A stretch of 64,000 nt of DNA from Gaiellasilicea sp963789355 (GCA_963789355.1 CAWBKK010000005.1:310001-374000); one strand, 5' to 3'. Positions 1 to 9,197 are shown, counted from the stretch's first letter. Numbers and translations are program-made. Notes: generated by a model from the sequence alone, not told the origin.

Positions 1-515
1 GCTCCGACGATCAGCGTCGGGCGCAGGCCCTCGCCCGCCAGGCGGGCTCGGCGCTGCGACCAGTTGAGCGCGACGCGACCCGCGCCGACGTATGCCGTCG
101 CAAAGAGCCAGAGCCTGAGCGTCTGGTCGACATCGTTCCCGGAGCCACCGACCGTGGCGGCCAGCGCGAGCAGCGAGATCGCTGCGAGTCCCGTCGCCCC
201 GACGATCTTGCGCAGGTCGTCGATCGTGCGCATCCCGAACGTCGGGCCGTGGAGGCCCCGAGTCGCCAGGAGCAGGACGACGAGAGCCGAGTACGCGAAC
301 GTCCACCCTGCGGAGATGCGGGCGACGCCGGCCGCGTCCGCCCCGATCGCGGTCGCCGCGCCCGCGAGCGCGAGCATGGCGACGTCGACCGCGATGCGGC
401 CGAGTCGCCACCGCAACCCGGCGCCGAGGCCGAGCCGGAACGGCCGACGCTCGAGGCGCGGAGCGAGGTCGTGGATCGCGTCGAAAGTCGACGCGGAATC
501 GAGGAGCTGAACCAT
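1..515 (-). CDS. Priming sugar-phosphate transferase, N-terminal part (runs off window edge)
   Basis: Reading the minus strand from an ATG at 513-515 gives about 171 codons open to the window edge. The product starts MVQLLDSASTFD, has several hydrophobic segments (about residues 40-60, 68-86, 108-126, 133-150) and ends in RPTLIVGA. In polyprenyl-phosphate sugar transferases (WbaP/CpsE type) that glycine-rich strand opens the CoA_binding_3 nucleotide-binding domain behind the N-terminal membrane segments. Such enzymes load the first sugar-phosphate onto undecaprenyl phosphate, which fits the neighbouring exopolysaccharide genes. An in-frame stop lies 21 bases upstream of the ATG. No clear ribosome binding site is visible, and the catalytic C-terminus is outside the window. 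Confidence 0.7.
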   Translation of the reverse strand, partial: MVQLLDSASTFDAIHDLAPRLERRPFRLGLGAGLRWRLGRIAVDVAMLALAGAATAIGADAAGVARISAGWTFAYSALVVLLLATRGLHGPTFGMRTIDDLRKIVGATGLAAISLLALAATVGGSGNDVDQTLRLWLFATAYVGAGRVALNWSQRRARLAGEGLRPTLIVG

Positions 516-550
516 GTGCGTGTTTGGGTCGGAGCCCTAGTCCAGCCGCT

Positions 551-928
551 CTATGCCCGCACGCGCCCGAGCCGCCTGAACCCGAGACCGAGCAAGAGCA
601 GGAAACCCGCTCCGAGGGTCAGCAGCGCCAGGTCGACGCCGGTGAAAGGCAAGGTTCCGCCCGTGCGCCCAACTGCGGCGACGTCTTCGGTGCCGAGCTG
701 CTCCTCGATCTCGCCGCGCATACCCGGCGTGACCGTCGGCTTGCCGTAGCCCTGGACCGCAGCATTGTTCAGCGCATTCCGCAGGTCGCTGTCGCTGTAC
801 GTCCGGTCGAGCCGAGCATTGTCCGCATAGTCCGCATAGATCTCGCTCGGCGATGCTGCAGTTCCGACCGATACCACCATCAGTGCCAGCAAGACCACCG
901 CTGACAGAATTCCGAGCCTCGTACTCAT
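551..928 (-). CDS. Small secreted protein with LPFTG cell-wall sorting signal
   Basis: This encodes 125 residues. Residues 1-25 form a signal peptide (positive start, hydrophobic VVLLALMVV core, A-A end). The C-terminus has LPFTG at 93-97, then a hydrophobic segment (98-117), then an RRLGRVRA basic tail. This is the tripartite signal by which sortases covalently attach proteins to peptidoglycan. The middle is short, polar and tyrosine-rich, with no recognised domain. I start at the ATG at 926-928 because AAGGAG lies just upstream; a longer frame to 1006 exists but would bury the signal peptide. It sits between the sugar transferase and the polymerase gene, so it may be a wall component made with the glycan. 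No sortase is in the window. Confidence 0.75.
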   Translation of the reverse strand: MSTRLGILSAVVLLALMVVSVGTAASPSEIYADYADNARLDRTYSDSDLRNALNNAAVQGYGKPTVTPGMRGEIEEQLGTEDVAAVGRTGGTLPFTGVDLALLTLGAGFLLLLGLGFRRLGRVRA

Positions 929-986
929 CCCCCACTCCTTCGGCCGCTGAAAAAGTTCCAATTCTTGATGTTTCCCTACGTGCCCC

Positions 987-2888
987 GTGCGCTCTCTCTT
1001 CCACAATTCCGAAGAAAGTAACCGCCATTCTTCCGGCGGTGGTGCCCGCTACTTCGCCGACGCGGGCGTACTGGTTCGCCCCCTGCCGGTATTGGCCACT
1101 ACCGCTGTCGCGCTGACGCTTGCGTGGCGTCTCGACGGGAGCATCCTCGCCCCCGACTGGTTGCCCTACGCGACCGTGGTCGCGCTTCTTGCCGCTACGG
1201 TTTTCTTCTCGTCTGCTGGCCGCATCTCCAGACTGCCGCTTTTCTCCGCCACGTTCCTCGCCGCGTTGGGCGCCTGGACGGGAATCTCGGCGTACTGGTC
1301 GCCTGTCCCCGCCCTCGCCCGCGACGAGTTGCTTCTGATCTCACTGTATGCACTTTCGCTGGTTCTGCCAGCCCTGACTTTGGAGACCGAGCGCAGCCGA
1401 GAGGTGGCGCTCACCGGCGTTGCGTTCGCGCTGGGCGCGAGCGCGATCGCGATCGCTCTGGTCGCGCGCTTCGGCGCGAGCCCGGGCGACCTCTATTCGT
1501 CCGGCCGTCTGACCGCGCCCGTCTCGTACGTGAACGCCCAGGCCGCGCTCTTTCTGGTCGGGTTCTGGCCGGCGCTCGCAGTCGCCGCGCGTCGCGGCGT
1601 CAACGCCGTCGTCCGCGCATTTGCGCTGGGCTTCGCCGTGGCGATGCTCGCCGGCTGGCTCAGCACGCAGAGCAAGGGCGGCGCGATCGCGATCGTGATC
1701 TCGGCCGTCGTCGTCTTCGCCGCAGCGCCCGGCCGGCTGCGGTTGCTGGTGCCGGCGCTGGCGGCGGTCGTGCTCGTCGCTCCGCAATACGACGGCTTGA
1801 CAGGAAGCTTCGGCGCCAGCGGCGCCGACGCGCCGGCGCGGCACGCCGGCCAGGTCGCGCTCGTGCTCTTCCTCGTCGGCCTGACCGCGGGCGGTGCGTA
1901 CGCCTTCATCGACAACCGCTTGACCGTTCCCCCGCGCCTGCGCCGGCAGGCCGCGATCGCCGTCGCGACCGCCCTCGTGATCACGGCCGGCGTCGGCGTC
2001 GTGCAGGTCGCCTCACGCGTGGATGAGCCGCGGAGCTTCCTCTCCGAGAAGTGGGCGAGCTTCAAGCAACTGCCGACGAGGGAAACCGGCAGCAGCCACC
2101 TGCTGAGCCTGGGTTCGAATCGCTACGACTTCTGGCGCGTCAGCCTCGGCGGGTTCGCAGAGCATCCGATCGCCGGAATCGGCGGGCGGGGCTTCGGGCC
2201 GCGATATCTGCAGCAGGCTCGCAGCAACGAGACACCCGTCCGCGCTCACTCGCTGCCGCTCGACACGTTGCTCGAGACCGGCGTCGTCGGGATCGTCCTG
2301 CTGCTCGGCTTCGTCGTCGTCGCGGCGATCGGGATCGCCCGGCAACTGGGCACGCTCGCGGGCACCGCCGCGCTCGGGACGCTCGCCTACTTCGGGGCCC
2401 ACGCCTCGGGCGACTGGGTCTGGACCTTTCCTGCGGTCGGGATCCCGGTGTTTCTCGTGCTCGGGATCGCGCTCGCAGCCGGGGAGAGCCGGCCGCTGCG
2501 GGGGCGAACCGCGCTGATCGCCGGGGTCGGGGCAGTCGCGGTCGGGCTGCTGCTGTTCGCGCCGCCCTGGCTGAGCGGGCGCATCACCGATCGCGTCGCG
2601 ACCCACGACGCGCCCGCTGCTGACCTCGTCTGGGCGCGGCGACTCGACCCGCTTGCGCTCGAGCCGCTGCTCGTCGAGGCGAGGGTGGCTTCCACTCCGG
2701 CACAAGCTGTCGCGCCGCTCGAGCGCGCTGTCGCGAAGGAGCCGCGAGACGTCGCCGCCCGCTACCTCCTCGGCCTTGCGTACCTGGAGGCCGGCCGGAA
2801 CGAGGACGCGCGGGCCGAGCTGCTCGAAGCCCGGCGCCTCTACCCCAGGGGCGTCGAGATCGCCCGCGCGCTCGCCAGGACGCCGTGA
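987..2888 (+). CDS. O-antigen ligase/polymerase-like membrane protein with C-terminal TPR
   Basis: This is a 633-residue multi-pass membrane protein. About ten hydrophobic helices cover residues 35-350 and 420-520. A Wzy_C/O-antigen-ligase loop reads HPIAGIGGRGFGPRYL, followed by AHSLPLDTLLETGVVG, the usual G-x-G-x-G-F and histidine/glutamate pattern. Residues about 570-630 look like a tetratricopeptide repeat (LLGLAYLEAGRNEDARAEL). The likely role is polymerising or ligating lipid-linked glycan at the outer membrane face. The start is uncertain: GTG at 987 is the longest choice, but the first 30 residues are not typical and a later start is possible. It overlaps the next gene by 4 bases, so the two are probably cotranscribed. 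Confidence 0.78.
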   Translation: MRSLFHNSEESNRHSSGGGARYFADAGVLVRPLPVLATTAVALTLAWRLDGSILAPDWLPYATVVALLAATVFFSSAGRISRLPLFSATFLAALGAWTGISAYWSPVPALARDELLLISLYALSLVLPALTLETERSREVALTGVAFALGASAIAIALVARFGASPGDLYSSGRLTAPVSYVNAQAALFLVGFWPALAVAARRGVNAVVRAFALGFAVAMLAGWLSTQSKGGAIAIVISAVVVFAAAPGRLRLLVPALAAVVLVAPQYDGLTGSFGASGADAPARHAGQVALVLFLVGLTAGGAYAFIDNRLTVPPRLRRQAAIAVATALVITAGVGVVQVASRVDEPRSFLSEKWASFKQLPTRETGSSHLLSLGSNRYDFWRVSLGGFAEHPIAGIGGRGFGPRYLQQARSNETPVRAHSLPLDTLLETGVVGIVLLLGFVVVAAIGIARQLGTLAGTAALGTLAYFGAHASGDWVWTFPAVGIPVFLVLGIALAAGESRPLRGRTALIAGVGAVAVGLLLFAPPWLSGRITDRVATHDAPAADLVWARRLDPLALEPLLVEARVASTPAQAVAPLERAVAKEPRDVAARYLLGLAYLEAGRNEDARAELLEARRLYPRGVEIARALARTP

Positions 2889-4429
2889 CCGACCCGACGC
2901 AGCCGACGACAACCGGCGGCTCGGTCCTGCGAGGAGGGAGCTGGTACCTGACGAGCCGGGTCGTTCCGCAGCTCTACACCTTCGTGACGTCCGTCGTCGC
3001 CGCTCGCTTCCTCGGCGCCGAGGGCATGGGCCGCCAGAGCTTCATCGCGTTCGTGGCGCTGTCGGTGACGATGCTCCTGTCGAGCTCGATGTGGGTGGCG
3101 CTCGTGCGGTACATCGGCGAGGCGATCGGCAGGGGCGAGGCCGGAGTCGTCCGCGGGCTCGTGACCTGGGCCTGGCGGGTCGGAGTCTGCCTGGCGCTCG
3201 TCGGCGGACTGGCGATCGGCATCGTGGCGCTCGCAGGGGCGGAACCCAGAGGCGCCTGGCTGCTCGCCGCAGCGATCACGACGGCGTCGATCCTGCACAC
3301 GATTCCGAGCGCGATCCTGACCGGCCTGCAGCAGTTCCGGCAAGCGTCGGTTCTCGGTCTCGCCACCGGCTCGGTCGGGACGGCCGCGACCGTGGCGGTG
3401 CTGAACGCCGGCGGCGGGATCGTCGGGATGTTCGCGGTCGAGCTCGCGATCGGGGCGATCAACCTGATCTGCACGGCCGTCCTGGCGCGCCGCGTCCTCG
3501 TGCGAGCGGCCCCGTCACCGTTGCCCGCGGGGCCCCTCAGGCGCCAGGTGACCCGCTACGCGCTGCTGTACTCGACGGGGATCGTCCTCGATCTCATCGT
3601 CGCCAGACGGTCGGAGCTCTTCTTCCTCGACCGGTTCTCGACCGACGACCAGATCGCCTTCTACTCGATCGCCTTCTCGATCGTGATCGCGGCCACGCAG
3701 ATCCCTGGAGCGCTTGCTGCGGTGACCGCGCCGGCCTTCGCGACGCTGCTGGGCGCAGGAGCGAACGAGCGCATCAGCAGGGGCTACAACCGGGGCCTGC
3801 GCCTGCTGCTTCTGCTGGCGCTGCCGCTGACGGCGCTCGGGCTCGCGCTCGGTCCGGGCTTTGTGGAAATCGTCTACGGCCGCGAGTACCGGGCGGTCTC
3901 GGGGCCGCTGCTCATCCTTCTCGCCGGCTATCCACTCTTTGCGCTGACGGCACTGGCAGACGCGCTGCTGACGGGGCTGGGCCGCCTGCGCTTCGCGATC
4001 GGCGCGAATGGGCTGGCCGCGGGCGCCGACGTCGCACTCGCAGCAACGCTGACCGGCCCACTCGGAGCCCGCGGGGCGGCGCTGGCCAACCTGGCGGGTC
4101 AGGCTCTCTACTCGACCGCCGTGCTCGGCTACACGCTCAGAATCGTCGGCCGGGAGCGCCTCGACTGGGCGGTCGCGCGCAGCGCGATCGTCGCGGCAGC
4201 CGCCGGTGGAGCCGCATGGGCGATCCAGGAACGCGTGCCGGGCGCGCCCGGGCTCGTCCTCGCCGCCGCCGGCTTCTTCGTCGCCTTCCTCGCGCTGGCG
4301 CCCGTGCTGAAGGTCATCCCGCGGCGGGATGCCGACTGGCTGCTCAGTGCCATCGGCCCGAAGCTGCCAACATTGCTGAGGAGGTTCGTGAGAGTGTGCG
4401 CCGGAGGGGCGGCGCTCCCCCCGAAATGA
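2885..4429 (+). CDS. Polysaccharide flippase (Wzx/MATE-like, MurJ-MOP superfamily)
   Basis: This 514-residue protein has 12-14 hydrophobic helices. Near the N-terminus is the typical start of Wzx-type transporters: GSWYLTSRVVPQLYTFVTS, then ARFLGAEGMG. Family members flip undecaprenyl-linked oligosaccharides across the membrane. A second family-like stretch is VEIVYGREYRAVSGPLLIL in the C-terminal half. The GTG start overlaps the upstream TGA, so translation is probably coupled to the polymerase-like gene. The position between a polymerase-like protein and sugar-modifying genes supports a role in glycan export. The repeat-unit substrate cannot be read from the sequence. Confidence 0.85.
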   Translation: MTDPTQPTTTGGSVLRGGSWYLTSRVVPQLYTFVTSVVAARFLGAEGMGRQSFIAFVALSVTMLLSSSMWVALVRYIGEAIGRGEAGVVRGLVTWAWRVGVCLALVGGLAIGIVALAGAEPRGAWLLAAAITTASILHTIPSAILTGLQQFRQASVLGLATGSVGTAATVAVLNAGGGIVGMFAVELAIGAINLICTAVLARRVLVRAAPSPLPAGPLRRQVTRYALLYSTGIVLDLIVARRSELFFLDRFSTDDQIAFYSIAFSIVIAATQIPGALAAVTAPAFATLLGAGANERISRGYNRGLRLLLLLALPLTALGLALGPGFVEIVYGREYRAVSGPLLILLAGYPLFALTALADALLTGLGRLRFAIGANGLAAGADVALAATLTGPLGARGAALANLAGQALYSTAVLGYTLRIVGRERLDWAVARSAIVAAAAGGAAWAIQERVPGAPGLVLAAAGFFVAFLALAPVLKVIPRRDADWLLSAIGPKLPTLLRRFVRVCAGGAALPPK

Positions 4430-4451
4430 CTCGAGGCCTGGAGGCGGTCCG

Positions 4452-5213
4452 ATGCGGACGGTGACGCGGAAGGTTGTCGGCGTCGTCCGGTGGACCGGCG
4501 TCCTCGGCGGGCGCACCGGGCTGGGCCCCAACGTGGTCGTCGTGTCGCCCCACCTCGACGACGGTGTGTTCTCGCTCGGTGCGGGGATTTCACGGGCCGC
4601 CCGAAAGGGCTCGAACGTCACCATCCTCACCGTGCTCGCCGGCGATCCCAGCTCCACGACACCCGCAGGCGAGTGGGACGCCAGGGCCGGGTTCGCGACC
4701 GCGGGCGAAGCGGCTCGGGCCCGCCGGCTGGAGGACGAGCAGGCGTGCGCACACGTGGGCGCGCGGCCAGTGTGGCTGCCGTACTCCGACCAGCAGTACC
4801 CGCGCGGAGGCACGGACGAGGAGATCCGGGCGGCCGTCGTCGACGCGGTCGGGGACGCCCTCGTCCTCGTGCCCGGATTCCCGCTGCTGAACAAGGACCA
4901 CGCCTGGCTGCGCCAGATCCTCGCGGGCGTCCTGCCGGACGCGCGGGTCCGGGCGTACGTCGAACAACCCTACGCCGCCGAATCGACCGAGCGGCCCGGC
5001 GTCGTCCAGGGTCGCGACCCGGGTGTCGGTCCGGGCCCGGCCGGCTGGCGGCCGGTCCGGGCGGGGCTGTCCGATCAGCGACGCAAGCTCAGGGCGTGCA
5101 GGTCCTACGAATCGCAGCTTCCGCTGCTGGGCGACCGGCTCGTCGCCGACATCGTCAAGTACGAGCTTCGCTCGGGAGGTGAATCGGTGACCCGGCTGCC
5201 GTCGCGGCCGTGA
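4452..5213 (+). CDS. PIG-L family deacetylase
   Basis: This 253-residue protein carries the PIG-L/LmbE zinc signature SPHLDDGVFSLGAGI near residue 32. The usual PHxDD is present, though the following Glu is Gly here, as in a subgroup reading HLDDA or HLDDG. A second histidine region is LNKDHAWL. The family removes N-acetyl groups from sugars such as GlcNAc derivatives, so this could deacetylate a glycan precursor or a polymer sugar. The ATG at 4452 is preceded by a GGAGG site. The 3' end overlaps the next glycosyltransferase by 4 bases. The exact substrate is unknown. Confidence 0.8.
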   Translation: MRTVTRKVVGVVRWTGVLGGRTGLGPNVVVVSPHLDDGVFSLGAGISRAARKGSNVTILTVLAGDPSSTTPAGEWDARAGFATAGEAARARRLEDEQACAHVGARPVWLPYSDQQYPRGGTDEEIRAAVVDAVGDALVLVPGFPLLNKDHAWLRQILAGVLPDARVRAYVEQPYAAESTERPGVVQGRDPGVGPGPAGWRPVRAGLSDQRRKLRACRSYESQLPLLGDRLVADIVKYELRSGGESVTRLPSRP

Positions 5214-6232
5214 GCGGCAGGCGCTTCGTCGTACCGTCCGCAGGAGGCGAGCTCGAGCCGCGCCCGGTACCGACGTTCTCGATCGCGATCGCCGCCTACC
5301 AGGCCGCAGACACCATCCGCTATGCGGTCGAGTCGGCGCTGGAGCAAAGCGTGCCCGCGCTCGACATCGCCGTTTGCGACGACGGGTCGACGGACGACAT
5401 CGAGGGAGCGCTGGCCCCGTACCTCGACCGGATCATCGTCGTCCGGCAGGACAACCGCGGGGAGACGGCCGCCAAGAACGCCGCGGCCCGCGCGACCTCG
5501 GGGGAGTTCATCGCGTTCCTCGACGCCGATGACCTCTACCGCCGTGACCGACTGGCGGCGTTCGGGGAGCTGGCTGCCGCCCGCCCCGACCTCGACGTCA
5601 TGACGACGAACGCCGATCTCGAGGTCGACGGCGAGATCACCGGCCGCTACTACCCGGACATCGCCACCTTTCCCGCCGAGCGCCAGGTCGAAGGGATCGT
5701 GGCCAGCGACAGCGCGATCCTCAGCGCCGCCGCGGTCCGGCGCTCGGCCTTCGAAGCGGCAGGCGGGCTGCCGGAGTCGCTCAGGAACCAGGGCGACTGG
5801 GAGTTCTGGATGCGATTGGCGATCGCCGGCTCGAGGTTCGGTCTCGTGGATGAGCCGCTGTACGTGTACCGCGTCCACAGCACCGGGATCAGCGCCGACC
5901 TGCTTCGAGTTCGCCGGGGCTCGGTCCGCGCTCTCGAGCGCGTGCTCGCCGAGACCGACCCCGGTCCTGCCGAGCGAGAGGCGCTCCGCGAGGCGCTCTC
6001 CCAGCGTAGGCGTGCGGCGGCCCTGACCGAGGCGGAGGCCGCATTGCGAGCGCGCGCACCGGACGCCAGGGCGCTTTCACGAGCGATCGCTGGGAGCGGG
6101 GCGTTTCCGGCGAGGACACGCGCGAAGGCCGCGGTGGGCGCTGCGTTCCCCGGACTGGTGCGACGCCTGCTCGAGCGGCGCGAGCGCGCGACCGGGAAAT
6201 CGCGGCTGCGGAAGCCGATGCCCGGCAGCTGA
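5210..6232 (+). CDS. Glycosyltransferase family 2
   Basis: This 340-residue protein shows a GT-A fold from about residue 22. FSIAIAAYQAADTI is followed by CDDGSTDDIE for nucleotide binding, then AAKNAAARATSGEFIAFLDADDLY with the DxD metal site. Around residue 200 GDWEFWMRLAIAGS gives the acceptor/catalytic ED-type region. The C-terminal 90 residues are arginine-rich and probably helical, with no recognised domain. It has no transmembrane segment, so it should act at the cytoplasmic face. It starts at a GTG overlapping the deacetylase stop, in the same operon. The transferred sugar cannot be assigned. Confidence 0.85.
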   Translation: MSGRRFVVPSAGGELEPRPVPTFSIAIAAYQAADTIRYAVESALEQSVPALDIAVCDDGSTDDIEGALAPYLDRIIVVRQDNRGETAAKNAAARATSGEFIAFLDADDLYRRDRLAAFGELAAARPDLDVMTTNADLEVDGEITGRYYPDIATFPAERQVEGIVASDSAILSAAAVRRSAFEAAGGLPESLRNQGDWEFWMRLAIAGSRFGLVDEPLYVYRVHSTGISADLLRVRRGSVRALERVLAETDPGPAEREALREALSQRRRAAALTEAEAALRARAPDARALSRAIAGSGAFPARTRAKAAVGAAFPGLVRRLLERRERATGKSRLRKPMPGS

Positions 6233-6238
6233 GCGAGC

Positions 6239-7957
6239 TCAGCCGAACGCGAAGCCCGCGTCGTCGAGGAGAGCGCCGAACATCCGCTCGTGGCCGCCGG
6301 CGGGATCCGCCTGCAGCCGTTCCGATTCGTGACCGGCCCAGAGAAGGAGCGTCACGAGCACGAGCGGTCGGATCAGCTCAGGACCGATCCCGAGCCGCGC
6401 GAGGGCGTCGCGTATCTCGCGGTCACCTTCGTGGCCGACCGCGAGACGCTTCAGCAGCGAGGCATCCGGGCCGTCGCTGCGAGCGGTTGCGGCGAGCAGG
6501 AGCACGTCCGTGCCCGGGACCGCCTCGAGGCGCGCGTACTCCCAGTCGACGACGCTCAATCCTTGTGGGCTCAGCAGCAGGTTCTTTCGTTGCAGGTCAC
6601 CGTGGCCGTGGCGCACCGGCAACTGCTCGATCAGGGCGAGCGCCGCCTCGGCTTCGTCCCGCGCCGAGGGCGCGGCCGTCCCCAGCAAGGTTTCGCGCTT
6701 CCGCGTCCACCACTCGGCCTGTGAGAGAGGGCGACCCGGCTCGCCCGCAACCCGAACGGCCCAGTCCAGCGCCGGCGGCAGCCACTCGTCCGACCGCTCG
6801 CCTTCCGGCTGGACTCCGTCGAGCCGCTCCTCGAGGATCCAGAGCGCATCCTGGGCCTCACCGGCTGCGAGGACGCGAGGAATTCCGGCCAGCTCGGTTC
6901 GAGAGCGGATCTTCTCCCGCGCTGCGAGCGCGTCGCGACGCCTTGCGGATACAGGCTGATGCACGTGCAGGATGTGAGTCGCATCGCTCAGAATCGCGTG
7001 AGCGTCCGGGGAGAAGCCGAGGAAACGCGGCGCCAGCGCGGCGCCGGCGAGCGTCGCCCGGACGGTCTCGGGCGCCAGCTCAAGCAGCTTCACGGCCGGG
7101 AGCGGCTTCACCCGTCCCGTTGCACCCGCAACGAAGCCGCCCAGCGTTCGGGGCCACTCCCGCAGGCGGCGGCGATCGCGGGCACGAGCGGCCGTCGCAA
7201 CTGCATGCCCGAGCGTCTTGGCATAGCGCGCCGCGAGCACCGGGTCGCGGTGGCGTCGCACGACGCGCCCGAGCCCGTAGGCGTAGGGAAAGCGCGACGC
7301 CAGGCGCTCCGCCTCGGTCTTCGTCGGGTGGTAGACGACGGCATGCGGTGTCCACACGATCGTCTCGCCGGCACGGAGCAGCCGGACGATCAGGTCCGTC
7401 TCCTCTCCCGCCCGCCCGGCCGAGCCCGCGCCGAACATGGGGTCGAAGCCGCCTAGCCGGTCGAGCGCTGCTCGCCGGAACGCCATGTTCCCGCCGGAGC
7501 CGACGATCCACGGCGGCGTGCGCGAGCCGGCGAAGGCACGTGGCTCGACGCCCTCCACCCGGCAGTAGGGGATCCCGACGTCGTCGAGTGGCGCGATCGC
7601 CCCGAACACCCCCGCCGGTCGCGCGTCGTGCTCGAACGCCTCCAAGAGCCCCGTCACCCACTCCGCGTCGACGACCTCGTCCTCGTCGACGAACGCAACG
7701 AGCGGTGAGGTCGCGGAACGGGCTCCAAGGTTCCGCGCGTGCGAGAGGCCGAGAGGCAGGCAGCGCACGACGCGGGCCGGCGCGTCCGCCGGGAGCGGGT
7801 CGCCCGGGCCTTGCCAGACGACGATCGTCTCGACCGCTGAGCCCGCCACGCTGCCTGCCTCCGCCACGGAGGCGACGGTCTCCGCGAGCCTCGCCCCGCC
7901 GAGCGCGGCGACGACGACGGACAGTGGGTGAGGCTCTGCCTCTGCCGGCAAGGACAT
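6239..7957 (-). CDS. Glycosyltransferase family 2 fused to APH-like kinase domain
   Basis: This 572-residue protein combines two enzyme types. Residues about 10-240 form a GT2 domain: LSVVVAALGG, HARNLGARSATSPLVAFVDEDE (a DxD-type site) and AGEETDLIVRLLRAG. Residues about 330-570 resemble an aminoglycoside/choline phosphotransferase: HGHGDLQRKNLLL at 450-462 is the catalytic-loop HGDxxxxN, and VVDWEYAR at 469-476 supplies the metal-binding D. Such kinases phosphorylate small hydroxyl substrates or sugars, so the protein may transfer and then phosphorylate a glycan residue. The start is the ATG at 7955-7957, since upstream codons are not GT2-like. It is divergent from the next gene with a very short gap. 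Confidence 0.75.
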   Translation of the reverse strand: MSLPAEAEPHPLSVVVAALGGARLAETVASVAEAGSVAGSAVETIVVWQGPGDPLPADAPARVVRCLPLGLSHARNLGARSATSPLVAFVDEDEVVDAEWVTGLLEAFEHDARPAGVFGAIAPLDDVGIPYCRVEGVEPRAFAGSRTPPWIVGSGGNMAFRRAALDRLGGFDPMFGAGSAGRAGEETDLIVRLLRAGETIVWTPHAVVYHPTKTEAERLASRFPYAYGLGRVVRRHRDPVLAARYAKTLGHAVATAARARDRRRLREWPRTLGGFVAGATGRVKPLPAVKLLELAPETVRATLAGAALAPRFLGFSPDAHAILSDATHILHVHQPVSARRRDALAAREKIRSRTELAGIPRVLAAGEAQDALWILEERLDGVQPEGERSDEWLPPALDWAVRVAGEPGRPLSQAEWWTRKRETLLGTAAPSARDEAEAALALIEQLPVRHGHGDLQRKNLLLSPQGLSVVDWEYARLEAVPGTDVLLLAATARSDGPDASLLKRLAVGHEGDREIRDALARLGIGPELIRPLVLVTLLLWAGHESERLQADPAGGHERMFGALLDDAGFAFG

Positions 7958-7964
7958 CGCCGTA

Positions 7965-9197
7965 GTGTGGCGATGGCCGGCCGCCCTGCACAACTTCGTG
8001 TGCAAGACTGGCCGCGACCCGGGGCACGGAGGCTCCGATCCAAAGCTGAAGGCACTCATCGTCCTCACCCAGCCCCCGGTTCAGGAGGGGGGCGCCCCAG
8101 GGAAGTGTGCGATCGGCCTCATGCGGGGGCTGCGCGAGCACGGTGTCGACGCGCACGCCGTGGCTGCACGCCGGAGCTTCGCGCACGCCGGTGCAGTCCC
8201 CGACGATCTCTCGGTCGAGCTCGTCGACGCGGACCGCGAGGTGTCGCGCTGGCGGGCCGCCGGCTCGCGGCTGCGGCAGCCGCTGGGAGCCCTCGGACAG
8301 GGTGCGTTCTCCCAGCGCGTCAAGGAGCTCTCGGCCGACGTGGACATCGTCCACCTGGAGGAGACCGAGACGGCCGCGGCGGGCGTGGGCCTTCAGCGGC
8401 CGGCGCTCGTGCACATGCACTACCTGACCCACCTCGATCGATCGCTGAGCCTCCACTCGCTGCGCAGCGAGGAGGGTCGGTTCGCGCTCGAGTGCAGCTG
8501 GGCGGAGCGACGCCTCGCGCGGTCCGGGCTTCGGCTCGTTGCCAGCTCGCCACGCGTCGCGCAGGAGCTGCACGAACTTTCCCGCCGCCGTGACGTCGTC
8601 GTCGCCCCGCTCGCGCTCGACCCCGGCGCCTACGACGTCGCCCCGCTGAGCGGACCGCCTGTCGCAGGGTTTCTCGGCACGGCAGCCTGGCCGCCCACCG
8701 CGACGGCTCTGCGACGGCTCGTGGACAGGGTCTGGCCGCTCGTGCTCCGCCGCGTTCCCGACGCGCGACTTCGGATTGCAGGCCGCGGAACGCGGTCGCT
8801 GCTCGGCCCGCAACCGGGCCCGGGGGTGGAGCTGCTGGGCGAGGTCGACTCGGCTGCCGACTTCCTGCAGCAGCTCTCGGTGCTGGCCTACCCGCTGGAG
8901 CGGGGCAGCGGGATCAAGGTCAAGGTGCTCGAGGCGATCGCAAGCGGGCTGCCGGTCGTGACGACGCGCGAGGGGTGCGAGGGGATCGACGCGGGCGAGG
9001 GAGCCGTCATCGCCGAGGACGACGAAGCGCTCGCGGCCGCGCTGGTGTCGATCCTGTCCGACGAAGAAGAGCGGCGAAAGCGCGGGCTGGCAGCGCGCGA
9101 AGCCTTCGAGCGACGACACGCACCCGGGCCGGCGACGGCGCCGCTGGTCGCGCTCTACGAGCGAATGCTCTCGGAGCCTAGGGCCGCGACGCGCTGA
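7965..9197 (+). CDS. Glycosyltransferase, GT4-like (GT-B fold)
   Basis: This is up to 410 residues. The C-terminal half is a clear GT-B donor-binding domain: PPVAGFLGTAAWPP, ARLRIAGRG, then YPLERGSGIKVKVLEAIASGLPVVTT, the family E-x7-E region. The N-terminal domain begins KALIVLTQPP at 8049. The start is uncertain. GTG 7965 would leave only 7 bases to the divergent gene; GTG 7998 is another option; a GGAGG at 8028-8032 precedes a CTG at 8046. It ends just before the convergent secreted hydrolase gene. The sugar donor is unknown. Confidence 0.75.
   Translation: MWRWPAALHNFVCKTGRDPGHGGSDPKLKALIVLTQPPVQEGGAPGKCAIGLMRGLREHGVDAHAVAARRSFAHAGAVPDDLSVELVDADREVSRWRAAGSRLRQPLGALGQGAFSQRVKELSADVDIVHLEETETAAAGVGLQRPALVHMHYLTHLDRSLSLHSLRSEEGRFALECSWAERRLARSGLRLVASSPRVAQELHELSRRRDVVVAPLALDPGAYDVAPLSGPPVAGFLGTAAWPPTATALRRLVDRVWPLVLRRVPDARLRIAGRGTRSLLGPQPGPGVELLGEVDSAADFLQQLSVLAYPLERGSGIKVKVLEAIASGLPVVTTREGCEGIDAGEGAVIAEDDEALAAALVSILSDEEERRKRGLAAREAFERRHAPGPATAPLVALYERMLSEPRAATR

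Noticed and set aside
2653..4464. Plus-strand frame over the flippase gene (603 codons)
   Set aside because: Wrong frame of the flippase; product is Arg-rich and lacks membrane helices.
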